Assembly (NCBI GenBank): GCA_001899685.1
Contig: MKWG01000037.1
Location: 121,777 to 185,776 of the forward strand
Origin: Sphingobacteriales bacterium 44-15
GTDB taxonomy: Bacteria > Bacteroidota > Bacteroidia > Chitinophagales > Chitinophagaceae
Length of the DNA stretch: 64,000 nucleotides
Direction: 5' to 3'
A model generated the notes under the pieces. That model did not search any database, had not been told where the DNA came from, and saw nothing but the letters and a program-made list of their open reading frames with translations. The translations under genes were made by a program, and so were the position numbers. Shown one piece after another: positions 1 to 7,986 of the stretch. Each line of letters starts with the position of its first letter. The stretch's first letter is position 1.

Positions 1-599
1 TGATGGATCTTGCCCGTCTTGCATTGGGAGATCCTGGTCATCCTAAGTCAGTATACTGCAGCGGCGGCAATATCGCTTTCCATTCTGAAAAAGAAACACC
101 TGAATTTCTCAATATCACTTACGACTGGGGCAACGGTTTTGCGATGACCTGCGAAAGCGGAAACTTCACTCCCTACATGCAGAAAGTCCCGGGGGAAATA
201 CGTTTTTCCAAAACCCAATTCCCTTTTTGGCCGCAAACATCCACCCGCATAGAAATATATGGAACAGAACGGCTGATGTACCTGGGTCGCCACGGCGGAG
301 GATGGCAGGTGATGGAGAAAGACGGCAAGGTCGTTGACGCACACAAAGATATTTTCCCCGATATATTTCACCACAGGAATTTTATTGAAGCCATACGCTT
401 GGGAAAGCCCGCCAATGGTAATGTGCTGCAGGGACATCTCAGTGCTTCCCTGGTGCACCTGGCAGATATTTGTTACCGCACAGGCAAAAAACAGTTATTT
501 TTCGACGGTGAAAAGGAAAAATTCATTAATAATGAAGCGGCAAATAAATTATTAAAAGGGAATTACCGCGCTCCTTATGTGGTTCCCGAAAAGATATAA
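1..599 (+). CDS. Gfo/Idh/MocA family oxidoreductase, C-terminal part (5' end outside window)
   Basis: About 199 C-terminal residues of an NAD(P)-dependent sugar oxidoreductase of the Gfo/Idh/MocA family. The N-terminal Rossmann domain lies beyond the left edge, and the first in-frame ATG at base 3 is internal. The visible part fits the C-terminal alpha/beta substrate domain of the bacterial type: a beta-rich stretch, the segment RIEIYGTE, and a final helix with NFIEAIRLGKP, which is typical of the end of these enzymes. It is followed 59 bases later by an SDR dehydrogenase and then an ExuT-like transporter on the same strand, so it probably acts in uptake and oxidation of a sugar or sugar acid. 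The substrate cannot be inferred. Confidence 0.82.
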   Translation, partial: MDLARLALGDPGHPKSVYCSGGNIAFHSEKETPEFLNITYDWGNGFAMTCESGNFTPYMQKVPGEIRFSKTQFPFWPQTSTRIEIYGTERLMYLGRHGGGWQVMEKDGKVVDAHKDIFPDIFHHRNFIEAIRLGKPANGNVLQGHLSASLVHLADICYRTGKKQLFFDGEKEKFINNEAANKLLKGNYRAPYVVPEKI

Positions 600-658
600 T
601 TACAGCAAAAAATATCAGTTTGTAAAAATCAAGACAGGTTTAAATCAATTATATACGA

Positions 659-1402
659 ATGAATATACAAAATAAAGTAGCCGTTGTAACGGGAGGCACT
701 CATGGAATAGGTGCGGCTACAGCTATTGCATTAGCCCGGCAGGGAGCTGCCATAGCCATTATTGCAAGAAATATTACAGGCAGTGACATACAGGAAAAAA
801 TTGAAGCGTTGGGCGCCCCATTGCTGATGATCGCTGCCGACATAAGCAAAGAATCCGAATGCATAAGAGCCATAGAAACTGTAGCTGCAAAATGGAACCG
901 TATTGATATCCTGGTACATAGTGCAGGCGCAGCAGCGTCGGGGAGCTTATTGAACGGGGCAAGGGAGACATGGTACAATGCATTTGACGTGCATGTACAT
1001 GCAGCGTTCCACCTGTGCAGGACAGCAGTACCTTATATGAAACCTCAAAAAGAAGGAGCTATTATTTTAATATCATCTGCTGCGGGTTTGCGCGGGGTAA
1101 AAAATGCATTGGCCTATGCTGTCGTTAAAGGGGCTATTCCTCAAATGACAAGAGCGCTGGCACTGGAGCTTGGCGATGATAATATCAGCGTTAACTGTGT
1201 TTCCCCGGGCGTGATACGAACACGTTTCCAGGACTATCTGAAGCCGGAACAGGTAAAAAACAATATTGATAACAGGATACCACTGCACAGGGAGGGAACC
1301 CCGGAAGATGTATCTGAAGTGATTTGTTCACTGATACAAAACAAATTTATCACCGGGGAAAATATAGTGATTGACGGAGGAATGACAATGCGTATCGTAT
1401 AA
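659..1402 (+). CDS. SDR family NAD(P)-dependent oxidoreductase
   Basis: A 247-residue classical short-chain dehydrogenase/reductase, a normal length for the family. The cofactor motif TGGTHGIG lies at residues 11-18. The usual NNAG is replaced by HSAG at 87-90. The catalytic residues are Ser139/140, Tyr153 and Lys157 in YAVVK. The C-terminal segment IVIDGGMT is typical. It reduces or oxidises a carbonyl/hydroxyl group on a small metabolite in the cytoplasm. It sits between the Gfo/Idh/MocA oxidoreductase and an MFS transporter that starts 14 bases after its stop, so the three are probably one sugar-catabolic operon. The substrate is unknown. Confidence 0.9.
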   Translation: MNIQNKVAVVTGGTHGIGAATAIALARQGAAIAIIARNITGSDIQEKIEALGAPLLMIAADISKESECIRAIETVAAKWNRIDILVHSAGAAASGSLLNGARETWYNAFDVHVHAAFHLCRTAVPYMKPQKEGAIILISSAAGLRGVKNALAYAVVKGAIPQMTRALALELGDDNISVNCVSPGVIRTRFQDYLKPEQVKNNIDNRIPLHREGTPEDVSEVICSLIQNKFITGENIVIDGGMTMRIV

Positions 1403-1416
1403 TACACTTATCGCGC

Positions 1417-2694
1417 ATGGATCAACATTTGCCTATCCGGCCTTCTGCCGACAAACCATCCGGGATACGCTGGCTCATGCTGGGTTTTGCATTTCTTGCC
1501 ACAGTGTTAAATTATGTGGACAGGCTGGCGTTCAACTACCTCAGCGCTGAAGGCGCACTGCGTGAGCTCATTCCTAATGATTATTTCGGTTATATAGCCA
1601 CAGCTTTTTTTGTGGCCTATATGGTATCAAATCTTGTATCCGGTTTTGTGATTGACAGGCTCGGTACAAGGCTCGGCTATGCACTATGCATGGCCTTCTG
1701 GACTACGGCTTCCCTGCTGCATGCTATTGCGCGGGTACCGTTTCATTTTGGACTATTCAGGTTTTTGTTAGGGATAGGCGAAGCCGGCAATTGGCCCGCC
1801 GCCATCAAATTAACAAGCGAATGGTTTACACCTGAAGAGCGTTCTACTGCTACCGGTATCTTCAACAGTGGCGCGGCTATCGGCGCAGTAGTGGCGCCGC
1901 CGCTGATCGCCTGGATGGGCGCCCATTACGGCTGGCAGCTCACATTTGTGATCATTGGTTGCATAGGCTATATATGGGTAGCTGCTTTCTGGTTTACTTA
2001 TTATACACCGGAAAGAGCTCTCAAAGCATCCAAAGCCCCCCGTATTTCTCCCTTAAAGCTCATTAAAACGCGTTTTGTGGGCTGGTTCACCTTCTCCAAG
2101 ATTTTTATGGATCCTGTATGGTACTTCATAACTTTCTGGATCGGCAGGTATCTTGTAGATGTTCACCACTGGGGGTTGGAAAAGATCGGTTGGTTTGCCA
2201 TGTTCCCTTTTATCATTGCAGATATCGGCAATGTCCTCGGCGGCATTTTCACCCAGTTGATCATTCGCAGGGGCGTGCCGGTTGCAAAAGCAAGAAAAAT
2301 AGCCGTAGGGCTTTTTGGAAGTATATTATCGCTCGCACTTATAATCGGTCCGCTGATCATATCCGGTCCTGCTGTTGCACTGGTGGTGCTGAGCATTGCC
2401 GGTTTCGGTCATGCGGCCTATACAGCCAATACCATGGCGTTCCCTGCTGATGTAGTACCGCTCAATGCCACCGCTTCTGTATGGGGAGTAGCCAGCGTAG
2501 GCTCCGGCCTGGGCGGTGCGATCTTTCAGTCTGTTTCAGGCATCACCATTGAGCATTTATCTAAAACGCATGATTATACCTTTGCCTACAGCACCGTTTT
2601 TATCGGCTATGGCATCATGGCAATCATTGCAGTTTGCGTGGTATTGTTTGTAATGGGTCCCCTTGAGCAGAATAAAGATCTGACCGGATCTTAA
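1417..2694 (+). CDS. MFS transporter, ACS family, ExuT-like
   Basis: A 425-residue major facilitator with about 12 hydrophobic segments. The segment GIGEAGNWPAA near residue 120 and NYVDRLAFNYLS near residue 28 are hallmarks of the anion:cation symporter family that includes hexuronate transporters such as ExuT. The loop IDRLGTRLGYAL matches the conserved MFS loop after the second helix. It most likely imports a sugar acid with protons across the inner membrane. The start is 14 bases after the SDR stop, so translation may be coupled. A second ACS-type transporter occurs at 33,409-34,650. Confidence 0.88.
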   Translation: MDQHLPIRPSADKPSGIRWLMLGFAFLATVLNYVDRLAFNYLSAEGALRELIPNDYFGYIATAFFVAYMVSNLVSGFVIDRLGTRLGYALCMAFWTTASLLHAIARVPFHFGLFRFLLGIGEAGNWPAAIKLTSEWFTPEERSTATGIFNSGAAIGAVVAPPLIAWMGAHYGWQLTFVIIGCIGYIWVAAFWFTYYTPERALKASKAPRISPLKLIKTRFVGWFTFSKIFMDPVWYFITFWIGRYLVDVHHWGLEKIGWFAMFPFIIADIGNVLGGIFTQLIIRRGVPVAKARKIAVGLFGSILSLALIIGPLIISGPAVALVVLSIAGFGHAAYTANTMAFPADVVPLNATASVWGVASVGSGLGGAIFQSVSGITIEHLSKTHDYTFAYSTVFIGYGIMAIIAVCVVLFVMGPLEQNKDLTGS

Positions 2695-2778
2695 GACCCG
2701 TTTAAACTAAAGTATACAGTACCCGGTGTAGTAATTTCACGACATAATAAAGACATGCAGTACTATTTATAAAAATAG

Positions 2779-3003
2779 AATACAGTCCTATCTTGCTGCC
2801 CGGAAGATCCGGAATATCCCCTGATACCTGACGACCCTGCCCTGGAAAGTTACCCGGAACTGTAACCACTTATTGTTTCGAAGTTTTATTACCTACCCTG
2901 ACCACAGAACGGCTTAAGCCGATAAGATGAACAATTTGCAACGACCGGTATTCCCGGTAGTTCAAAGTATTTAGGGTGCATATCTATGTGCCCTTTTTTA
3001 TTT
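2779..3003 (+). ncRNA. candidate structured small RNA or crtI leader
   Basis: The 352-base gap between the MFS gene and crtI has no convincing reading frame but contains strong secondary structure on the plus strand. A long-range stem pairs CCGGAATA (2809-2816) with TATTCCCGG (2949-2957, one bulged C), extended by GAA/TTC outside a 3x3 internal loop and by AATAC (2779-2783) with GTATT (2967-2971). Inside are GTTAC/GTAAC near 2849-2866 and the 12-bp palindrome CGGCTTAAGCCG near 2909-2920. It ends in an intrinsic terminator at 2974-3003, only about 44 bases before the crtI start. It is either a free small RNA of about 200-225 nt (6S RNA is one possibility) or a terminator-ending leader that controls crtI-crtB. 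No clear promoter was found. Confidence 0.4.
2974..3003 (+). terminator. intrinsic terminator before crtI
   Basis: GGGTGCATA pairs with TATGTGCCC (2974-2982 with 2985-2993, including two G-U pairs), followed directly by TTTTTTATTT. It lies 280 bases after the MFS stop and 44 bases before crtI. It is therefore better placed to end the structured RNA, or to attenuate crtI-crtB, than to end the MFS operon. Confidence 0.7.
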
Positions 3004-3046
3004 ATAAACGCTATTTTTACCTGCTCAAAATCCAGCCTCAGCGAAA

Positions 3047-4555
3047 ATGACGCCACGCAACAACAGAAAAGCTATCGTAGCAGGAGCAGGCTTTGCCGGG
3101 CTGTCTGCAGCTATAAGCCTGGCGCATGCCGGTTTTGAAGTAACTATCCTTGAGAAGCACGACCAGACCGGCGGGCGCGCCAGGGTCTGGCGACATAAAG
3201 GCTTTTCTTTTGATATGGGACCAAGCTGGTACTGGATGCCGGAAGTGATAGAGCAATTCTTTCAACGGTTTGGGAGATCAATCCACGATTATATTTCATT
3301 ACAACGCCTCAACCCCTCCTACCAGGTAATATTTGATAAAGAGGAAGTGATAAAGATCCCTGCCGGGTACAAGGACCTGAAAGCAGTATTCGAAGCTATT
3401 GAAAAAGGCAGCAGCACGCAGTTGGATAACTTTATACAGCAGGCTGCATTTAAATATGAAGCTGCGATGAAGACATACATAAGCAAGCCTGGCATTCACG
3501 TTAAAGAATACCTGAACAGGGAAGTACTGTCATCCCTGTTCAGGATGGATATGTTTGGCGCTTTCAGCACTCACGCAAGAAAATATTTTCACAGTAAAAA
3601 GCTGCTCCGGATCATTGAGTTCCCGGTGCTCTTTCTCGGCGAAGCACCGGAACATATTCCCGCTATGTACAGCCTGATGAATTATGCCGATATTATAAAA
3701 GGCACCTGGTATCCCCGGGGCGGAATGCATGAGCTGTGCAAGGCTATGACAGCATTGGCTGAGGAGTCGGGCGTTACTCTCCGGCTCAATACAGAAGTAA
3801 AGGCATTTAATGTAAAAGAAAACCTTATCTCCGGCGTAGTTACCGATAAAGAAGAGCTGCATGCGGACGTTATTGTTGCCGCGATGGATTACAGGCATAC
3901 CGACCAGGAGCTGTTGCCTCAGGGTTGTTCCAACTATTCTTCCCGGTATTGGGATAAAAGACAAATGGCTCCCTCATGCCTGCTATATTTTGTTGGGGTA
4001 AAAAGGAAGCTTCCGGGACTTATCCATCATAACCTTTTCTTTGAGCACGATTTTGCACCACATGCGGCATCCATATATAAAAATAAGACCTGGCCTGAAG
4101 AACCGTTGTTTTATATATGTTGCCCCTCAAAAACGGACGACACCGTTGCACCGCAAGGAATGGAGAATTTATTTTTCCTGATCCCTACAGCGCCCGGTTT
4201 ACAGGATACCCCGGAAATAAGGGAATATTTTTATGAAAAAGTAATTGCAGCAACAGAAGCATTCTGTAAAACCAGCTTCAGGCAGGATATCATAGTACAA
4301 AGAAGCTATGCCTGTTCAGATTTTGTACAGGATTATAATGCTTTTAAAGGAAATGCCTATGGACTGGCCAATACGCTACGCCAGACTGCGATACTGAAGC
4401 CCTCTATCAGGCATAAAAAGATCAGGAACCTGTTTTATACCGGGCAATTGACCGTGCCCGGGCCCGGCGTACCGCCCGCTATCATTTCCGGGCAGGTAGT
4501 AGCCGGACATATCACAAAAACTTACAAACACGCACAGCATGAAGTCGCTTTTTGA
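3047..4555 (+). CDS. crtI: phytoene desaturase (CrtI type)
   Basis: A 502-residue FAD-dependent carotenoid desaturase that introduces double bases-conjugating desaturations into phytoene on the way to lycopene or related carotenoids. The N-terminal dinucleotide fold is seen at residues 9-45 (AGAGFAGLSAA followed by LEKHDQTGGRA). The C-terminal FAD signature TGQLTVPGPGVPPAIISG matches the CrtI family. The protein is probably membrane associated. Its 3' end overlaps the start of crtB by 17 bases, which implies one operon with coupled translation. A terminator-ending structured region lies just upstream and may regulate it. Related CrtN/CrtD-type desaturases are a less likely alternative given the crtB neighbour. 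Confidence 0.9.
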   Translation: MTPRNNRKAIVAGAGFAGLSAAISLAHAGFEVTILEKHDQTGGRARVWRHKGFSFDMGPSWYWMPEVIEQFFQRFGRSIHDYISLQRLNPSYQVIFDKEEVIKIPAGYKDLKAVFEAIEKGSSTQLDNFIQQAAFKYEAAMKTYISKPGIHVKEYLNREVLSSLFRMDMFGAFSTHARKYFHSKKLLRIIEFPVLFLGEAPEHIPAMYSLMNYADIIKGTWYPRGGMHELCKAMTALAEESGVTLRLNTEVKAFNVKENLISGVVTDKEELHADVIVAAMDYRHTDQELLPQGCSNYSSRYWDKRQMAPSCLLYFVGVKRKLPGLIHHNLFFEHDFAPHAASIYKNKTWPEEPLFYICCPSKTDDTVAPQGMENLFFLIPTAPGLQDTPEIREYFYEKVIAATEAFCKTSFRQDIIVQRSYACSDFVQDYNAFKGNAYGLANTLRQTAILKPSIRHKKIRNLFYTGQLTVPGPGVPPAIISGQVVAGHITKTYKHAQHEVAF

Positions 4556-5378
4556 TAAGCTAAGCACCCGTTGCAGTAAGATCACCACGCAAACCTACAG
4601 TACCTCTTTTTCATTAGGCATTCGCCTGCTGGATAAAAAATTCCATGCCCCTATATACGGCATCTATGGCTTTGTACGATTTGCCGACGAGATCGTAGAT
4701 TCCTTTCATGATTATTCAAAAGAAGCTTTACTGAAAGACTTCAGGCAACAAACTTTCAACGCCATCACTTCCGGCATCAGCCTCAACCCGATCCTCAACA
4801 GCTTCCAGGCGGTTGTAAATACCTATAAAATTGATACCCATCTTATCGAAACATTTCTGGATAGTATGGAAATGGATCTTCACCAGGCTGATTATTCAAG
4901 AACATTATACGACAGGTATATACTCGGCTCTGCGGAAGTAGTAGGACTGATGTGCCTCAGGGTTTTTACGGAAGAAAATAAAAATTTATACGAAGAGCTG
5001 AAGTATCCTGCAATGAAGCTCGGAGCAGCATTTCAAAAGATCAATTTTTTGCGGGATATTAAAAACGACAGCAGGGAACTGGGAAGAATATATTTCCCGG
5101 GGATAGATATCCATAATTTTTCCGAACAGGATAAACAGAGCATAGCATCGGAAATAGAACAGGATTTTGCTGTAGCCATAGAAGGCTTAAAGCAATTACC
5201 TGCCAGTTCCCGGAAAGGTGTTGCTCTTGCGTATACTTATTACCGTGTGCTGTTCAATAAGATCAGGAAACTTCCTCCCAAAAAAATAATGACAGAAAGG
5301 ATCAGGATAGCAAATAGCCACAAGCTCGGCATTATGCTCCAGACAGTGATCTCGCCGGGGATAAGAAGTGAGAGGTGA
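4539..5378 (+). CDS. crtB: phytoene/squalene synthase family protein (CrtB)
   Basis: A 279-residue head-to-head prenyl synthase that condenses two geranylgeranyl diphosphates to phytoene. The first aspartate motif is in VRFADEIVDS (about residues 46-55) and the second in NFLRDIKNDSRELGRIYFP (about 169-187), the pattern expected of CrtB. It overlaps crtI by 17 bases and starts at an ATG inside it. The last codons (Arg-Ser-Glu-Arg-stop) are made of the intergenic heptad repeat that begins near 5363, so the C-terminus may have been altered by repeat invasion. Together with crtI this gives the first two committed steps of carotenoid synthesis. No cyclase or ketolase follows. Confidence 0.9.
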   Translation: MKSLFDKLSTRCSKITTQTYSTSFSLGIRLLDKKFHAPIYGIYGFVRFADEIVDSFHDYSKEALLKDFRQQTFNAITSGISLNPILNSFQAVVNTYKIDTHLIETFLDSMEMDLHQADYSRTLYDRYILGSAEVVGLMCLRVFTEENKNLYEELKYPAMKLGAAFQKINFLRDIKNDSRELGRIYFPGIDIHNFSEQDKQSIASEIEQDFAVAIEGLKQLPASSRKGVALAYTYYRVLFNKIRKLPPKKIMTERIRIANSHKLGIMLQTVISPGIRSER

Positions 5379-5471
5379 GAAGTGAATGGTGAATGAAACG
5401 TGAGAAGTGAGACGTGAGTGGTGAGCGGTCTTTCACGTTTGTCGTTTCACGTTTATCGTTTATCCTCTCAC
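5363..5471. repeat. heptad repeat cluster between crtB and glycosidase
   Basis: Degenerate copies of a 7-bp unit (GTGAGAA, GTGAGAC, GTGAGTG, GTGAGCG) run into the opposite-strand series TTTCACG, TTTGTCG, TTTCACG, TTTATCG, TTTATCC. The two halves are roughly complementary and could form a hairpin between these convergent genes. The repeat supplies the last codons and stop of crtB and also the stop of the minus-strand glycosidase. Confidence 0.75.
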
Positions 5472-7357
5472 CTGTATTTCCCTCTCTCAACAAACTCCAT
5501 GAACGTCAGCAATGCGCCCCAGTGATAAAAAGCATCTGCGCTGTTGACGTCGCCGCCTGTCCCGGTAACGGAATTGTAATTTTCATATACTCCTCCTTCT
5601 GCTTTCCAGTTCTTCATCAGCAATGCTTTTGATTTTGAGATCAGGTCAGCTCTTGCTTCAGGCAATGCGTAATTTTGCATTCCCATATACAGCAGGAAAT
5701 TCATCGGTCCCCATATCCTGCCCCGCCAGTAATCGTTATCGCCAAATGCCGGGTCATTGCGTGCAATGGAAGGAATGACATATTCCCCGTAAAATTCTTT
5801 GGGATTAAAATAATGTTCTTTGATCATGCGCTCCGCCTGCTGCTGCGTACAGGCCTTTGCCAGCATCGGGTAAAAGTTGGTGGGCGACAGGCGATAGCTC
5901 TTTGCATCGGTATCCATTCGCCTGTTGAGAAAGATCCCGGTATGCTCGTCCCACAGGTTGCTTAGCTTCCCGGTATATTGTACCGCTCTTTTATCAAGCT
6001 CTTCCGCATCATTTTTCCTGCCAAGTATAGTGGCGATCTCCGACAGGGAATGACAATCCATGATGTACATGCTCATCAATCCTACATCTGCCAGTTCCAT
6101 AGTGTTCTTTGCTTTATTGAAAGGCACGCTGTCATACATTGGTGAATTATCCAGTCCCGATTCAAACGCTGCCGCCTGCAGGTTATGAGACTCTATGGTC
6201 TTCAGGCTGTCTGCTACCGGGTCTGATCCCCAGCACAGATACCCGTTCCTGTCGCGGTGTTTGGGCCACCACCTGTTCCATGTGAGCAGTTCTTTGTAAA
6301 CTTCTTCAAGGAACCAGCGTTCTTTGTATTTTTTGTAGATATTCAAAATAATGGTGCTGCCGATCGGCGGCTGCGAACGGTCCCATGAAGTATTACCGTA
6401 TGGCGACTGGTAATTTGGAATGAACCCTTGTGGTGTAATAGCTTTGGTAATTTCAATGGCATTGGCATAGGCCAGGTCTTTATTGAACAGGGAAAGCATA
6501 TAGCTGGCGAAATAAGTATCCCAGTCAAACAATACGAACCCGCCCCAGCCGCTGCTCCATGCCCTGCTAACGGGAGCGATCACACGATCATTGGGAGCAT
6601 CGTAAGTAGAGTTCCACGCCAGGATGGTTTGCATGGCTTTAAAAGATTCGGAAAGATCACCATAGCTGTCAATACGCCGCTGCGCAACCGTCCTGTGTTT
6701 TTCTATTACGGCTTTAATTTCAGTAAGCGTTCGCTGTCGCCCCGTACTAATCCCCAACACCTCACTGCTCGGGAATGCAAGATGAGGAGCGCTGGTCACG
6801 GAATAAGCATCGGCAACAGGCACTGCAGTGCTGTATACCTTAATGTCTTTATCTCCAAATCTGCCCACAAGCATATTCCCTTCCCTGCCTACCATTCCCT
6901 TCCTGTTCCACAATAATCCTGCTTCAATGACCACATAATTTTCTGTGCTTTTTACCGGAGAGATAAGGATATATTCCTCACCGTTTTCCGCTGCTGTTTG
7001 TATAAAGATCGTTTCTTCCTTATAGGAGACTGTTATGCTGGTGTAGCTGCCATCATCCGACCGTAGCCCGGGAATTAATTTTTCAGGCCGCTTCTGAATA
7101 TCTGCAGCTTTAAAAAAATTCCTGACATATTCAGGATTGCCCGGCCGGGTAAGGCATATATTGATAGCAAACCCCTGCGGCAGCAATACATGCGATAAAA
7201 AGCTGTTGCTGTACCATGTGTTCCACCCCGTAGCCAGCCTATGCTGAAGGGACTTATACTCAGGAGTGATGATGCGACGATCAACAGGTTGTGCCAACGC
7301 TGTGAAATGACACAATAAACATACCTGCAGGAATAACCGAAGTTTATAAAAATTCAT
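5468..7357 (-). CDS. secreted glycoside hydrolase, GH63/MGH1-like catalytic domain
   Basis: About 629 residues beginning with a signal peptide (MNFYKLRLFLQVCLLCHFTA, cleavage near ALAQ). I chose the ATG at 7357 because a longer frame from 7396 only adds residues before this signal. The (alpha/alpha)6 barrel features include WSSGWGGFVLFDWDTYFASY in the middle and YWRGRIWGPMNFLLYMGM near the C-terminus, which resemble GH63 and mannosylglycerate-hydrolase-like enzymes. It probably cleaves glucosidic or mannosidic links in the periplasm or at the surface. The exact substrate is not visible. It is convergent with crtB and divergent from the OsmC gene. Confidence 0.78.
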   Translation of the reverse strand: MNFYKLRLFLQVCLLCHFTALAQPVDRRIITPEYKSLQHRLATGWNTWYSNSFLSHVLLPQGFAINICLTRPGNPEYVRNFFKAADIQKRPEKLIPGLRSDDGSYTSITVSYKEETIFIQTAAENGEEYILISPVKSTENYVVIEAGLLWNRKGMVGREGNMLVGRFGDKDIKVYSTAVPVADAYSVTSAPHLAFPSSEVLGISTGRQRTLTEIKAVIEKHRTVAQRRIDSYGDLSESFKAMQTILAWNSTYDAPNDRVIAPVSRAWSSGWGGFVLFDWDTYFASYMLSLFNKDLAYANAIEITKAITPQGFIPNYQSPYGNTSWDRSQPPIGSTIILNIYKKYKERWFLEEVYKELLTWNRWWPKHRDRNGYLCWGSDPVADSLKTIESHNLQAAAFESGLDNSPMYDSVPFNKAKNTMELADVGLMSMYIMDCHSLSEIATILGRKNDAEELDKRAVQYTGKLSNLWDEHTGIFLNRRMDTDAKSYRLSPTNFYPMLAKACTQQQAERMIKEHYFNPKEFYGEYVIPSIARNDPAFGDNDYWRGRIWGPMNFLLYMGMQNYALPEARADLISKSKALLMKNWKAEGGVYENYNSVTGTGGDVNSADAFYHWGALLTFMEFVERGKYR

Positions 7358-7437
7358 ATAACAAACATGTGTAACAAAAGTAACGTTTATCGCCATCAGG
7401 GGAACATACCTTTAAAGTATCATTAAAACATTGTAAG

Positions 7438-7908
7438 ATGAATGACAAAACCTCAAAACAGATCGTATTTGATACTCAACTGAGCTGGCTGAGCGATAAA
7501 AAAGGAAGATTAACTGCCCCAGAAGTGGATTCATCTCTTATTGTAGCTACGCCAAAAGAATTTGGCGGGGAAGGCAATGACTGGTCGCCTGAACACCTGC
7601 TGCTGGGAGCCGTAAGCAGTTGTTTTATGACCACGTATTTGTCTTTTATGCAAAAATTCCGGTGCAGTATACTTCAGCTTGAATGCCCTGTGGATGGCAA
7701 GGTGGAATTAGTGGATGGCAGGTATAAATTCACCGAAATAAATGTATATCCTAAGATTGTAATAGCGGGGGAAGCTGACCTGGAGAAAGCTAATCTTGCT
7801 ATGGAAAAAGCACATAAGTATTGCCTGGTCGGGAACTCTCTTAATGCAGCTATTTATTATCACGGGCAGGTAACAGTTGCTGCAGAAAGCCCGGTGGTGA
7901 ACCTGTAA
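7438..7908 (+). CDS. OsmC/Ohr family peroxide-reducing protein
   Basis: A 156-residue member of the OsmC family. The first redox cysteine is in LLGAVSSCFMTTYLSFM (about Cys62) and the second in YCLVGNSLNA (about Cys123), as expected for thiol-dependent reduction of organic hydroperoxides. The family acts in the cytoplasm against oxidative stress. The gene stands alone, divergent from the secreted glycosidase. A weak -7-like TACCTTTA lies at 7407-7414. The segment EFGGEGNDWSPEHLL is typical of the OsmC-like subgroup rather than classic Ohr. Confidence 0.85.
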   Translation: MNDKTSKQIVFDTQLSWLSDKKGRLTAPEVDSSLIVATPKEFGGEGNDWSPEHLLLGAVSSCFMTTYLSFMQKFRCSILQLECPVDGKVELVDGRYKFTEINVYPKIVIAGEADLEKANLAMEKAHKYCLVGNSLNAAIYYHGQVTVAAESPVVNL

Positions 7909-7986
7909 GGCTCTCATCATCGGGAAGTATTTTTTATGATGATGCTTTGCGTTCTTTGCCTTTCTTTTACGCCTTTGCGTGAAAAA

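Noticed and set aside
2779-3003. RNase P RNA, tmRNA or SRP RNA
   Set aside because: The conserved cores (for example GAGGAAAGTCCGG-type for RNase P, a CCA-ending tRNA-like domain for tmRNA, the SRP tetraloop domain) are not seen.
5363-5471. CRISPR-like array of short repeats
   Set aside because: Units are 7 bp, degenerate and contiguous without spacers, and no cas gene is present.
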